A stretch of DNA of 64,000 nucleotides. It comes from Clostridia bacterium. GTDB lineage: Bacteria > Bacillota > Clostridia > Christensenellales > CAG-138. A program made the translations under genes and the position numbers. The DNA lies in contig JAFQCL010000021.1 in assembly GCA_017416425.1 (NCBI GenBank), positions 1 to 64,000 of the forward strand. The letters are read 5' to 3'. Each line of letters starts with the position of its first letter. Within the stretch, counting starts at the first letter, position 1. Positions 33,936 to 43,464 of the stretch are shown piece by piece. Under the pieces are notes generated by a model that saw only the letters and a list, made by a program, of their open reading frames with translations, ran no database searches and was not told where the DNA came from.

Positions 33936-35753
33936 ATGGCAAAGATTATCGGAATTGACCTTGGTACTACAAACTCCTGCGTAGCGGTTCTCGAAGGCGG
34001 TGAACCCAGCGTTATCACAAACTCTGAGGGCGCAAGGACTACTCCTTCTGTGGTCGCTTTCAAAAACGGAGAGAGGCTCGTTGGCAGCATAGCAAAGAAC
34101 CAGGCTATTACAAATCCGGATCACACTATAAGCTCTATTAAGCGTGAGATGGGTACAAATTACAAAAAGCGCATAGATGGCAAGGAGTATACTCCCCAGG
34201 AGATATCAGCGATGATACTCCAGAAGCTCAAGACCGATGCGGAAGCATATCTTGGAGAGAAGATCACACAGGCTGTAATCACCGTTCCCGCGTATTTCAG
34301 TGACAGCCAGCGTCAGGCTACAAAAGACGCAGGCCGCATAGCGGGACTTGAAGTTCTTCGTATAATTAACGAGCCCACTGCGGCAGCGCTTGCATATGGC
34401 CTTGATAAGGACCATAATCAGCGCATACTGGTATATGACCTTGGCGGCGGTACGTTTGACGTTTCCATACTTGAGATTGGCGACGGCGTATTTGAGGTGC
34501 TTGCTACTGCCGGTAACAACAGACTCGGCGGCGATGATTTTGACCAGAGGATAATGGACTATGTATGCTCTGAGTTTAAACGTGAGCATGGCATCGACCT
34601 TAGAAATGACAGGATGACCATGCAGAGGATTAAGGAAGCTGCTGAAAAGGCAAAGATAGAGCTTTCAAACGCTCTGACTGCAAACATCAACATACCCTTC
34701 ATAACAAGCTCGAAGCATCTTGATATGACCATAACTCGCGCTAAGTTCAATGAGCTTACGGCAGACCTTGTTGAGAGCACCAAAAAGTGCATGCATCAGG
34801 CGCTTCGCGATGCCGGCATTACCGTTGCGAAGATCGATAAGGTAATACTTGTGGGCGGTTCTTCCCGCATTCCTGCCGTTCAAGAGGCTGTTCGCAATGT
34901 AACGGGCAAAGATCCCTTTAAGGGCATCAACCCCGATGAGTGCGTAGCCATCGGCGCTGCTATACAGGCAGGCGTGCTTGGCGGCGAAGTAAATGACATC
35001 GTGCTTCTTGATGTAACTCCTCTTTCCCTTGGTATCGAGACCGTTGGCGGTATATTTACAAGGCTTATCGAGCGCAATACAACGATACCCACTCAAAAGA
35101 GCCAGATATTCTCAACTGCGGCCGATGGACAGACCAGCGTTGAAGTACATGTGCTTCAGGGCGAGCGCGATATGGCGCAGTATAATAGAACGCTCGGCAG
35201 ATTCCAGCTTAGCGGCATAGCTCCCGCACCGCGCGGCGTACCGCAGATAGAGGTAAAATTTGACATAGATGCAAACGGTATAGTACATGTATCCGCCAAA
35301 GATCTTGGCACAGGCAATGAGCAGAAGGTAACGATCACGGCATCTAGCAATCTCAGCGAAGATGAGATCAAGAAGGCCGTTAAGGATGCTGAACACTTTG
35401 CCGAGGAGGATAAGGCGCGCCGTGAGGAAGTTGAGCAGCGAAATCATGCGGATTCACTCATCTACAACACCGAAAAGAGCCTTAAGGATCTTGGAGATAA
35501 GCTTACGAACGAAGATAAGAGCAGCATAGAGGCTGAGATAGCGAATGTTCGTGAAGCGCTAAGTGGCGATTCGACCCGCGCCATAAAGGAAGCATGCGAA
35601 AAGCTTACCGATGTCTCCTATAGGATATTCGGCAGCGTATACCAGCAGCAGGCAAACGAGCAGGGTCAGAATCCCGGTGATGGACAGTACGACCCAAATA
35701 ACGGCGGCAATGCCTATGACGCCGAATACGAGCCGGTGGATAAGGATGAATAA
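33936..35753 (+). CDS. dnaK: Chaperone DnaK (Hsp70)
   Basis: A 605-residue Hsp70. ATPase-domain signatures are [32 protein letters not shown] and [14 protein letters not shown]. The substrate-binding domain begins [14 protein letters not shown]. The glutamine/asparagine-rich tail ends in PVDKDE. The ATG at 33936 follows GGAGG; an in-frame TTG at 33921 is within that site and less likely. Confidence 0.97.
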   Translation: MAKIIGIDLGTTNSCVAVLEGGEPSVITNSEGARTTPSVVAFKNGERLVGSIAKNQAITNPDHTISSIKREMGTNYKKRIDGKEYTPQEISAMILQKLKTDAEAYLGEKITQAVITVPAYFSDSQRQATKDAGRIAGLEVLRIINEPTAAALAYGLDKDHNQRILVYDLGGGTFDVSILEIGDGVFEVLATAGNNRLGGDDFDQRIMDYVCSEFKREHGIDLRNDRMTMQRIKEAAEKAKIELSNALTANINIPFITSSKHLDMTITRAKFNELTADLVESTKKCMHQALRDAGITVAKIDKVILVGGSSRIPAVQEAVRNVTGKDPFKGINPDECVAIGAAIQAGVLGGEVNDIVLLDVTPLSLGIETVGGIFTRLIERNTTIPTQKSQIFSTAADGQTSVEVHVLQGERDMAQYNRTLGRFQLSGIAPAPRGVPQIEVKFDIDANGIVHVSAKDLGTGNEQKVTITASSNLSEDEIKKAVKDAEHFAEEDKARREEVEQRNHADSLIYNTEKSLKDLGDKLTNEDKSSIEAEIANVREALSGDSTRAIKEACEKLTDVSYRIFGSVYQQQANEQGQNPGDGQYDPNNGGNAYDAEYEPVDKDE

Positions 35754-35778
35754 AGCCTTTTAAAAATTAAGCTGTTAT

Positions 35779-35814
35779 GGTGCAGGGCGTGTATTGCGCT
35801 TCTGCACCGTTTTA
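35779..35814 (+). terminator. Hairpin between dnaK and dnaJ
   Basis: Arms GGTGCAG and CTGCACC, followed by GTTTTAT. Probably a partial terminator or mRNA-processing hairpin that lowers dnaJ expression. Confidence 0.55.
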
Positions 35815-35875
35815 TGGTATGATTTCATGGAATGTGCTGTAATAACAGCGTGAAAGTTTCAGGAGCGAGATTGAC

Positions 35876-37015
35876 GTGGCAAAAAAAGATTATTATGAAG
35901 TGTTGGGCGTTGATAAGGGCGCCTCGGACGATGAAATAAAAAGTGCCTTTAGAAAAGCTGCTAAAAGCTGCCATCCCGATCTGCATCCCAATGATTCGGA
36001 CGCCGAAGCGCGCTTTAAAGAGGTAAATGAAGCGTATGAGGTGCTTTCCGATAAGCAGAAGCGAGCAAAGTATGATCAATTCGGCCATGCGGCCTTTGAT
36101 CCTACCGGCGGCGGATATGGCGGCCAAAGCGGAGCCTATACCACGGGTGCATATAGCGATTTCAGCGATATTCTCAATAACATATTCGGCGGGGCGGGCT
36201 TTGGCGGCTTTAATTCGCAGCAAAAAAGAACGGGTCCCGTTCAAGGCGATGATATAGGCTATAGGCTTACGCTTACATTTGAAGAGGCGGTCTTTGGCGT
36301 TACCAAGGAAATAAGCATATCCCGTGAGGAAAACTGCCGTACCTGTAGCGGCTCGGGAGCGAAGCCCGGAACCTCCACTACCACATGTCCTACATGCGGC
36401 GGAAAGGGTCAGGTGCAGTATCAGCAGCGCACCATGTTTGGCGTGATGTCAAATGTAAGGACATGCGAAGCCTGTAATGGAAGCGGTAAGATAATAAAGG
36501 AGCCCTGCACCGATTGTCGTGGAACAGGGCGTGTGGTAAATAACCGCAAGATAAGCGTCAATATACCTGCCGGAGTTGACTCGGGGGATACGCTGACCAT
36601 AAGGGGCGAGGGCGCGGATGGTCTTCGGGGAGGGCCTAAGGGCGACCTTTATATAAAGCTTACGGTAAGGCCTCATAAGGTGTTCGTGCGTGATGGGATA
36701 GACATAAAGCAGACCATTACGGTGCCCGTGACCACCGCTGTGCTTGGCGACACCATCGAGCTTAAGACCCTTAGCGGCATAATACAGTATGAGATACCCG
36801 AAGGAACTCAGCCCGGCGCCGTTTTGAGGCTTAAGGGGCATGGCGTATCAAGACCTAAGAGCAGCGCAAAGGGCGATATGCTTATCACGGTAAATGTTGA
36901 GATACCAAAGAAGCTCACAAAGGAGCAGCGTGAAGCCTTTGAGTCACTGCATGAGCTTATGACAGGAAATAAAAAACCGCCAAGCAAGCGCAGCGTTTTT
37001 GGTAAGAAAAAGTGA
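35876..37015 (+). CDS. dnaJ: Chaperone DnaJ (Hsp40)
   Basis: A 379-residue type I Hsp40: J domain with CHPDLHPND (the HPD motif, residues about 33-35), Gly-rich stretch (about 75-120), four CxxCxGxG-type zinc motifs (CRTCSGSG, CPTCGGKG, CEACNGSG, CDTCRG-like CTDCRGTG) and C-terminal domains. It starts with GTG. It is the last gene of the CIRCE operon. Confidence 0.96.
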   Translation: MAKKDYYEVLGVDKGASDDEIKSAFRKAAKSCHPDLHPNDSDAEARFKEVNEAYEVLSDKQKRAKYDQFGHAAFDPTGGGYGGQSGAYTTGAYSDFSDILNNIFGGAGFGGFNSQQKRTGPVQGDDIGYRLTLTFEEAVFGVTKEISISREENCRTCSGSGAKPGTSTTTCPTCGGKGQVQYQQRTMFGVMSNVRTCEACNGSGKIIKEPCTDCRGTGRVVNNRKISVNIPAGVDSGDTLTIRGEGADGLRGGPKGDLYIKLTVRPHKVFVRDGIDIKQTITVPVTTAVLGDTIELKTLSGIIQYEIPEGTQPGAVLRLKGHGVSRPKSSAKGDMLITVNVEIPKKLTKEQREAFESLHELMTGNKKPPSKRSVFGKKK

Positions 37016-37053
37016 GTAAGCGAAGATATCGCTTTCTTGCATTTGAATAAGAC

Positions 37054-37100
37054 AAAACCGGCTGAAATGAGATGTTTTTCATCGCTTCGGCCGGTTTTTT
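37054..37100. terminator. Bidirectional terminator between dnaJ and GT2
   Basis: Outer arms AAAACCGGC and GCCGGTTTT with inner imperfect pairs (37057-37095), then TTTTTTAT. Serves convergent genes. Confidence 0.8.
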
Positions 37101-37114
37101 ATTTATTTTTATGC

Positions 37115-38044
37115 TTATGCTTCGGTATTTATATCCTCCCCGATTATATAAAGAGGTCTGCCCTTTAGTTCATCGTACATTCTGTTCATATAGACACCCT
37201 GCATGCCGAGGAATATGAATGTAAGGCTTTGCATGAAAAGCAGCCCATCAACAGCCCAAAGCCAGGCAGGAAACGCTACGCTACAACAGCATAGCACGAT
37301 GAGCGCGATAAGACCCATTCCGGAGAGCATAAGTGATGCTACGCCAACGCCTGTTGCCAAAGTGAGAGGTTTATCCGAAAAGCCTGTTATGCCGTCCATT
37401 GCAAGACGAAGCATCTTTTTTAGCGTATATTTGGTCTTTCCCGCATAGCGCTCATGGCGCACATACTCTACGGGAACGGCGTTATAGCCCATCCAGGCGC
37501 TCATGCCGCGGAGGAAGCGATTGTGCTCACGCATACGAAGGAATGTATCGGCAACCTTGCGGTCGATAAGCCTGAAATCGCCGGTATCGAGCGGTATGGG
37601 ATATGCGCTCATAGATCTTAGCAGCCTATAATAGCAAAACGCAGTGAATTTTTTAAGGAAGGTCTCGCCCTGACGCTTTTGGCGCTTGCCATATGCTATA
37701 TCCGCGCCATCTTCCCATGCTTTTACAAGCTCGGGTATTACTTCTGGTGGATCCTGAAGATCCGCATCGATTATAATAAGCGCATCGCCCTTTGCAATGT
37801 CCATGCCGGCTGTCACGGCAAGCTGATGCCCAAAATTTCTGGAGAAGGATCTTACCTTGACCTGAGGATTATTTTTTGCTATCGCGCGAAGCTCCTTCAT
37901 GGTGTTATCCCTGCTGCCATCATTTATATAGATTATCTCGTAGGGATAGCCCATTTGCTTCATTACAGCATCCATGCGCTCAAATGATACACCGATTACC
38001 TCCTGCTCATTAAATACAGGCACTATGAGTGATAATGATTTCAT
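37115..38044 (-). CDS. Family 2 glycosyltransferase, GtrB/DPM1-like
   Basis: A 309-residue membrane-anchored glycosyltransferase. The GT-A domain begins LSLIVPVFNEQEVIG, with NDGSRDNT, DADLQDPPEVI (DXD-like metal site) and GDFRLIDRK. Two C-terminal membrane helices (about 225-290) follow. These enzymes load a sugar onto undecaprenyl phosphate for surface modification. The ATG at 38044 is the terminal ATG of repeat copy 5. The sugar is unknown. Confidence 0.9.
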   Translation of the reverse strand: MKSLSLIVPVFNEQEVIGVSFERMDAVMKQMGYPYEIIYINDGSRDNTMKELRAIAKNNPQVKVRSFSRNFGHQLAVTAGMDIAKGDALIIIDADLQDPPEVIPELVKAWEDGADIAYGKRQKRQGETFLKKFTAFCYYRLLRSMSAYPIPLDTGDFRLIDRKVADTFLRMREHNRFLRGMSAWMGYNAVPVEYVRHERYAGKTKYTLKKMLRLAMDGITGFSDKPLTLATGVGVASLMLSGMGLIALIVLCCCSVAFPAWLWAVDGLLFMQSLTFIFLGMQGVYMNRMYDELKGRPLYIIGEDINTEA

Positions 38045-38177
38045 AACTGCGACCATTACTTTCGCCCGGCGAAAGTTTCCTTTCTTGTGGAATTGGGACT
38101 GGTTTTGTGCTTGCGCAAAATCGCGGCCGGAAGGCTTTTGAAGTTACAAAACACGGTTTGAAAATTTATTTTCAAAC
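38045..38177 (-). repeat. Start-codon repeat, copy 5 (before GT2)
   Basis: The longest and clearest single copy. The 5' arms GTTTGAAAA and TTTTCAAAC are perfect. The middle has GTTTTGT and ACAAAAC inverted arms around TTCCGGCCGCG. Next come CCCAATTCCACAAGAAAGGA, hairpin ACTTTCGCC/GGGCGAAAGT, ATGGTCGCAGTT and the GT2 start. No gene lies directly upstream on this strand. Confidence 0.9.
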
Positions 38178-38299
38178 TTCCTCCGTAAAAGCTTTTTTTA
38201 GTATAGCACATAGTATTTGAAATATCAATCAAAGTGGGAAAATGTTTTCAAATGTAATTTTCCGGAAAAATATGGCACTAAAAAAACGAAAAAAATGAC

Positions 38300-38347
38300 T
38301 TTACAAGACAAATGTTTGGTGCTATACTGATTACAAACAATCGTTTG
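38300..38347 (+). promoter_or_regulatory. dinB operon promoter with LexA-like box
   Basis: TTTACA (38300-38305), spacer 17, TATACT (38323-38328). Overlapping the expected start is the palindrome CAAAC-AATC-GTTTG (38334-38347), which differs from the Firmicutes LexA box CGAAC-N4-GTTCG by one symmetric change per arm. SOS control is inferred. Confidence 0.6.
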
Positions 38348-38356
38348 GAGGGCAAT

Positions 38357-38605
38357 ATGAAGCGGTACAACTATCCTACACGGGTGCTTGTGGAGTTTGA
38401 TGTAAATGGCGACGTCAAGCCTGCCTATTTTCTGCTGCCTTCGGGAAGGAGGGCCCGCGTAGACAGCATACTATATCGGGATGAAGCCCGCTTTGGGTAT
38501 AGGACATACACCTGCTTTGGACTTTCATTTGAACAGCGTTTTGCGCTGCTCTACTGGGATAAGGTTAGAAATAAATGGTTTTTGATAAAGGAGGGCATGA
38601 TATGA
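38357..38605 (+). CDS. Small protein coupled to dinB (DUF6504-like)
   Basis: An 82-residue protein with a beta-rich look: RVLVEFDVNGDVKPAYFLLP, GRRARVDSILYR, and WDKVRNKWFLIKEG. The pattern of an edge strand followed by a RRxxRVDxIL segment resembles DUF6504 proteins found beside ImuB and Y-family polymerases, though that match is from memory. The ATG at 38357 follows GGAGG. Its TGA overlaps the dinB ATG (ATGA). It may assist or regulate the polymerase; no catalytic motif is seen. Confidence 0.65.
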   Translation: MKRYNYPTRVLVEFDVNGDVKPAYFLLPSGRRARVDSILYRDEARFGYRTYTCFGLSFEQRFALLYWDKVRNKWFLIKEGMI

Positions 38606-39813
38606 GCATACTGCATGTGGACTTGAATTCATTTTACGCGCATTGCAGCATAAGGCATAGCGGAGGGAAATATAGAAATGATATGCCCATAATAATCGGC
38701 GGAGATCCTGCAAAAAGACATGGCATAGTTCTTGCGGCGACATATGTAGTGAAAAGACAAGGGATACACGCAGGCATGCCTATCATAAAAGCGGTGCAAC
38801 TATGCCCCGAAGCGATAGTCATACCGCCAGATTACAGACTTTATACGGTCTGCTCAGAGCAGTTTATGAATATAGTGAGGGAATATTCGCCCACCATCAT
38901 GCGCTATGGCATAGACGAAGCTTATATAGATTACACGGGCTGCGAGCATCTCTTTGGAAGCGCAAAGGAAGTGGCTTATGCTATAAAGGAACGGGTAAAG
39001 CTTGAGCTGGGGATTACTGTGTCCGTAGGTGTGGGGGATAACCCGCTTATGGCGAAGATGGGGTCGGATTATAAAAAGCCGGATGCCGTTACCATCGTAG
39101 ACGGCGAATTTTGGAGAAAGAATATAATGCCTTTGAGCGTGGATAAACTCATGTACATAGGTAGATCTACCGCAAAAAGGCTGAATGAAATGGGCATATA
39201 TACCATAGGCGAGCTGGCTCTAACGAGTGAGAGCATGCTTGTGGCCGTATTCGGTGTTATGGGCAGGCAGATGTGGCAGCACGCGAACGGTATCGATAAG
39301 CCAAGGCTTGAAAGATCGGAAGCCGTACACAAGAGCATGAGCTGCGCCTGTACATTTCCCGAGAACTTAAAGGAAATTTCAGAGTATCACGCCGCCATAC
39401 TGACCCAGCTTGATAAAGTTTCCTACCGTATGCGGATCACAGGTCAAAAGGCCTTGGGCGTTGGTGTGAGCGTGCGGTATTCGGATCTGTCGTATAAAAG
39501 CAAGCAGATAAAGCTTAACAGGGCTACGGATATCACCGATGAGCTTTATGCGGCCTCACTTAAAATAGCCGATGGGCTGTATGGTTCAAAGCCGATAAGA
39601 CAAGTTGGGGTGAAGCTTTTTGATTTAAGTTCATTTGGAGAGCAGCTTTTGCTTATAGATGATGATGTGCATGAAAAACGAAAAAAGGCAGATACCGCCA
39701 TAGACAGCATAAGGGAACGCTTTGGAATGCAGAGCATATTCCGAGGCGCTACTGTGATGCAGTCGCTGCAGGAGGTGGTGGAGAATGATTTTGACCCATT
39801 TGACAGATGCTAA
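38602..39813 (+). CDS. dinB: DNA polymerase IV (Y family)
   Basis: A 403-residue translesion polymerase. Motifs are HVDLNSFYAHCS (first metal ligand Asp), YGIDEAYIDYTG (catalytic Asp-Glu), and SVGVGDNPLMAKMGSD. The little-finger domain occupies the C-terminal third. GGAGG lies in the upstream small gene. The acidic tail ends NDFDPFDRC; no clear beta-clamp QLxLF motif is visible. Likely SOS-induced. Confidence 0.93.
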   Translation: MSILHVDLNSFYAHCSIRHSGGKYRNDMPIIIGGDPAKRHGIVLAATYVVKRQGIHAGMPIIKAVQLCPEAIVIPPDYRLYTVCSEQFMNIVREYSPTIMRYGIDEAYIDYTGCEHLFGSAKEVAYAIKERVKLELGITVSVGVGDNPLMAKMGSDYKKPDAVTIVDGEFWRKNIMPLSVDKLMYIGRSTAKRLNEMGIYTIGELALTSESMLVAVFGVMGRQMWQHANGIDKPRLERSEAVHKSMSCACTFPENLKEISEYHAAILTQLDKVSYRMRITGQKALGVGVSVRYSDLSYKSKQIKLNRATDITDELYAASLKIADGLYGSKPIRQVGVKLFDLSSFGEQLLLIDDDVHEKRKKADTAIDSIRERFGMQSIFRGATVMQSLQEVVENDFDPFDRC

Positions 39814-39818
39814 ATCGA

Positions 39819-39847
39819 TTGATATCATTTCATTATTATGATATAAT
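39819..39847 (+). promoter_or_regulatory. Promoter for the peptidoglycan-binding protein gene
   Basis: TTGATA (39819-39824), spacer 17, TATAAT (39842-39847). Confidence 0.6.
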
Positions 39848-39882
39848 CAATATGATTATTAATTTATAAGGGTGATGGGTAT

Positions 39883-40641
39883 ATGAGACGTTTTATTGCT
39901 GTTTTCATTACGGCTTCAATGCTGCTTTGCTTTGCACTGCCGGTATTCGCCCAGCCACCGCAGGCCATAGGCTATGGGGCGACCGGCGATGATGTGGTTC
40001 GCATACAGCTAAGGCTTAGGGAGCTTGGTTATTTTATGTATAAGCCGACTGGCAACTATCAGAGCATGACCGTAAACGCAGCCATTGCGTTTCAGTCAAG
40101 CCAGGTCGATGAAAATGGATACAGCATAGCTGCGGATGGGGTTATAGGACCTCAGTCGTTGGGTATATTATTCGGGCTTTCGGCAAGACGCGCCGACATC
40201 AAGGTGGATATACCCTTTGGTAAGACCGAGGCAAGCGTAAAGGTCTCGGGGCAGATGGTATCATGGGACAGCGTGAAGGAGAGGCTGACGGTTGGAAACA
40301 CATACACCGTAATAGATTGTTACTCAGGCACCGAATTTAGCATCGTATTTTATGGGGGCGAATTTCATGCTGAGATAGAGTGCTCGACCCCGGAGGATGC
40401 GGATATATATAAAAACCTGTTTGGCGGAGAGTACAACTATTCAAAGCGTCCCGTATGCTTAAAGCTTGGTGATGAACTTATTGCGGCATCCCTTCAGGGG
40501 CATCCGCATGGCGAGGATCATGGCGCGGACGATGGCGAAATGGGGCATTCATGCCTTTATTTTGAGGGCAGCAGGTCGCACATCGGCAGCCTGCGTGATG
40601 TTGAGCACAATACGCAGGTATATAAAGCGGCGGGCAGATGA
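39883..40641 (+). CDS. Secreted peptidoglycan-binding domain protein
   Basis: A 252-residue exported protein. The signal peptide ends in PVFAQ (about residue 23). The PG_binding_1 domain (about 28-103) has GATGDDVVRIQLRLRELGYF and GVIGPQSLGILF. The C-terminal domain (about 110-252) has WDSVKERLTVG near its start and ends HPHGEDHGADDGEMGHSCLY with many histidines, a recurrent clostridial spore/wall-associated domain. The role is not known; lytic residues are not evident. Confidence 0.82.
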   Translation: MRRFIAVFITASMLLCFALPVFAQPPQAIGYGATGDDVVRIQLRLRELGYFMYKPTGNYQSMTVNAAIAFQSSQVDENGYSIAADGVIGPQSLGILFGLSARRADIKVDIPFGKTEASVKVSGQMVSWDSVKERLTVGNTYTVIDCYSGTEFSIVFYGGEFHAEIECSTPEDADIYKNLFGGEYNYSKRPVCLKLGDELIAASLQGHPHGEDHGADDGEMGHSCLYFEGSRSHIGSLRDVEHNTQVYKAAGR

Positions 40642-40658
40642 AAGCCTAACGCAAAAAA

Positions 40659-40698
40659 ACGGACACCTTGCCATTTTTAGCACAGTGTCCGTTTTTTT
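40659..40698. terminator. Bidirectional terminator
   Basis: Arms ACGGACAC and GTGTCCGT flanked by seven A and seven T residues, between convergent genes. Confidence 0.88.
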
Positions 40699-40705
40699 AT
40701 TTCTG

Positions 40706-41908
40706 TCAGATCAGGCTTAAGCCATACTCAAGGTCAGCGATTATGTCATCTACATCCTCAAGACCTACACTTATCCTTATAAGCGACTGCGGGATATTGG
40801 CTTTTAAAAGCTCCTCGGCAGTATATGTGCTGTGGGTCATTGTGGCGGGATGCTCTATGAGCGTTTCTGCGTCGCCAAGGCTTACGGCGAGAGTGCAGAG
40901 CCTTAGTGAATTGATGAATTTGGCGCTCTCCTCCCTTGTAGTGTTGAGCTCAAATGATATCATACCGCCAAAGTCCTGCATCTGACGCTTTGCAAGTTCA
41001 TGCTGCGGATGGCTCTCAAGCCCGGGGTATAGTACACGCTTTACCTTGGGGTGCTTTTCAAGATGCTCGGCTATTATCATTGCATTTTTGCAGTGCTTTT
41101 CCATACGGATATCAAGCGTTTTAAAGCCTCTGTTTATAAGAAACGCTTCAAAGGGTCCTAATACGGCTCCTGTCATGTCCTTAAGACCGAAGAGGTTGCA
41201 TTCGCTTATAAACGCGCTTGAACCGGCTATCATGCCCGCTATAACATCGCCGTGGCCGTTTAAATATTTTGTTGCGCTGTGTATGACAACATCCGCGCCA
41301 AGCTTTATAGGCTGCTGCAGACAGGGTGTGCAGAATGTGTTATCCACAAAGACAAGACACTCCGGATTATGTGCGTGTACGATATTTGAAACAGCTGAAA
41401 TGTCAACAAGTTTAAGATTGGGATTTGTGGGGCTTTCAAAATAAACTGCCTTTGTATTGGGTCGGAGGTTATTTTTGACATTTTCAAGGTTTGAAAAATC
41501 AACAAGTGTAACTTCAACGCCAAAGCGGGTTAGACCATGGGTGAAATATGAGAACGTACAGCCATAGAGAGAATCATCCGCTAAGAGGTGATCCCCTGCG
41601 CGCAGAGCGGTCCACATGGCTGTGGTAACGGCGCCCATTCCCGAGCCTACGGCAATGGCAGCTTCCGCACCCTCAAGCGCGGCTAATTTTTCACCAAGCT
41701 GCGTGGTGTTGGGGTTTCCAAGCCTTGTGTAGATATAGCCGGTTTCATCGCCGGTGAATCTTCTTGCGCCCTGCTCGGTATCATCGAATACGAAAGTCGA
41801 TGTCTGAAAAATAGGCGTAGCCAGCGGATTTATACCCGGGATATCAAAATGACCAACGTGAATCTGTTTAGTTGAAAAGCCTTGGCCTTTCATGTCGTGT
41901 TCGGACAT
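40706..41908 (-). CDS. megL: Methionine gamma-lyase
   Basis: A 400-residue PLP enzyme of the Cys/Met metabolism family. The PLP Lys is in HSATKYLNGHGD. The Cys in DSLYGCTFSYF sits at the place of the methionine-gamma-lyase-specific Cys116, which favours MGL over cystathionine lyases. It degrades methionine to methanethiol, ammonia and 2-oxobutyrate. The ATG at 41908 follows GGAGG; upstream in-frame ATGs are not conserved. Confidence 0.85.
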   Translation of the reverse strand: MSEHDMKGQGFSTKQIHVGHFDIPGINPLATPIFQTSTFVFDDTEQGARRFTGDETGYIYTRLGNPNTTQLGEKLAALEGAEAAIAVGSGMGAVTTAMWTALRAGDHLLADDSLYGCTFSYFTHGLTRFGVEVTLVDFSNLENVKNNLRPNTKAVYFESPTNPNLKLVDISAVSNIVHAHNPECLVFVDNTFCTPCLQQPIKLGADVVIHSATKYLNGHGDVIAGMIAGSSAFISECNLFGLKDMTGAVLGPFEAFLINRGFKTLDIRMEKHCKNAMIIAEHLEKHPKVKRVLYPGLESHPQHELAKRQMQDFGGMISFELNTTREESAKFINSLRLCTLAVSLGDAETLIEHPATMTHSTYTAEELLKANIPQSLIRISVGLEDVDDIIADLEYGLSLI

Positions 41909-42021
41909 AATTACCTCCAAAAGTATTGTTGATATCATTGTAGCACCGAACATGGCTTTATGCAAGGGATGGCGCTCCTTTTTAAAGGCATTTTAGGGAA
42001 TTTTAAATAATAAAAAATAAA

Positions 42022-42047
42022 AGCCCGAAGGATCGCTCCTTAGGGCT
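42022..42047 (-). terminator. Terminator after the aminotransferase gene
   Basis: Arms GCCCTAAGGA and TCCTTCGGGC, then TTTTATTTTTT on the minus strand. Confidence 0.85.
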
Positions 42048-42062
42048 TAATATTTAAGACGG

Positions 42063-43259
42063 TTAGTTATTTCTGGCGTTGTAGGCCTTTATACCCAGAG
42101 CTAAAAGATCCATCGCGCGCTCAAGCTTTTCCTGCTTTAATACATAAGCGATACGTATCTCATTGCTGCCCTTGCCGGGAGTTGCATAGAATCCATCGCC
42201 GGGTGCGAACATTACGGTCTCGCCATTATCCTCAAAATCGGTGAGGAGCCACTTTTGGAAATTGTCTGCGCTGTCTACTGGAAGCTTTGCCATTAGGTAA
42301 AATGCTCCCTTGGGCTCGGAGCATACGACACCGGGTATATCATGAAGTTTTTTTACACAGGTGTCACGGCGAAGCTTATATTCTTCGCGAACCGCGTCAA
42401 AATAGCTGCCATCAACGCTATAAAGCGCTGCGGAGGCTATCTGGTCGAGCGTTGCTACGGAGAGCCTTGCCTGACAGAATTTCAAAAGCTGCTGCATTAG
42501 AGCCTTATTCTTGGATATGATAGTTCCTATTCTCGCGCCACACGCGCTGAAACGCTTGGATACGGAGTCGATAATGATTGCGTTATCCTCAATACCGGCT
42601 ATTTGACCTATGCTCATAAGGGGCTCACCGCCGTATACGAATTCACGGTATACCTCATCTCCAATCAGATAAAGATCATGCTCCTTTGCTATATCTGCAA
42701 GCATGCGGAGCTCATCATGGGTGAGCACAGCGCCTGTTGGGTTGCCTGGATTTGTAAACATGATAGCCCTTGTATTTTCATTTATAAGAGCTTCGATCTT
42801 TTCACGGTCAGCATAATGATAGCCCTCTTCGGGGGTGGTGGTCAGGGGACATATCACGCCGCCCGCGGAGCGTACAAAGGTGTTGTAGTTGGGATAAAAA
42901 GGTTCAGGTATTATTACTTCGCTGCCATTATCAAGGATCGAGAGCATGAGCATCTGAAGCGCTTCGCTGCCGCCTGTTGTAATGAGTATCTCATCCTGCT
43001 GATAATCAATGCCTATATTAGCATAATATTTTTGAATCTCATGGATAAGCTTAGGTATACCGGGTGACGGTGCGTATTCAAGTACATCCTGCTCAAAATT
43101 TCGTATGGCGTTAAAGAATGCAGGGGGAGTTTCGATATCGGGCTGGCCAATATTCAGGTGATAAATTTTGCGTCCACGCTTAACGGCATCAACGGCATAC
43201 GGGTGAAACTTCCTCATCGGTGATAGATTACAAAGCTGAACCTTGTCCGAAAGCTTCAT
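42063..43259 (-). CDS. Class I aminotransferase (aspartate/aromatic type)
   Basis: A 398-residue fold-type I PLP enzyme. Signatures are TTGGSEALQMLM, NPGNPTGAVLT, DEVYREFVYGG, the PLP Lys in SVSKRFSACGARIG, and a C-terminal EIRIAYVL (substrate Arg). This grade of similarity does not distinguish aspartate, aromatic or alanine specificity. It stands alone with its own terminator. Confidence 0.85.
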   Translation of the reverse strand: MKLSDKVQLCNLSPMRKFHPYAVDAVKRGRKIYHLNIGQPDIETPPAFFNAIRNFEQDVLEYAPSPGIPKLIHEIQKYYANIGIDYQQDEILITTGGSEALQMLMLSILDNGSEVIIPEPFYPNYNTFVRSAGGVICPLTTTPEEGYHYADREKIEALINENTRAIMFTNPGNPTGAVLTHDELRMLADIAKEHDLYLIGDEVYREFVYGGEPLMSIGQIAGIEDNAIIIDSVSKRFSACGARIGTIISKNKALMQQLLKFCQARLSVATLDQIASAALYSVDGSYFDAVREEYKLRRDTCVKKLHDIPGVVCSEPKGAFYLMAKLPVDSADNFQKWLLTDFEDNGETVMFAPGDGFYATPGKGSNEIRIAYVLKQEKLERAMDLLALGIKAYNARNN

Positions 43260-43404
43260 TATTTAATTCCTCCAGATAAAACGATAATTGGTTGTGCATA
43301 ATTATTTACGCATATCAATAATAGTATAACGCCTTTTACCTGACCTCGTCAAACATAAGATTCATTTTTTTGCGGAATACTGTAATATATTAGAGAGAAA
43401 AATA

Positions 43405-43438
43405 AAATGCCTACGGCTTTTATAAACCGCAAGCATTT
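43405..43438 (-). terminator. Terminator of the purine operon
   Basis: Minus-strand arms AAATGCTTGCGG and CCGTAGGCATTT, then TATTTTTC, after guaB. Confidence 0.7.
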
Positions 43439-43464
43439 AATAGCTGTTTGCTCTGCTTTACTAT

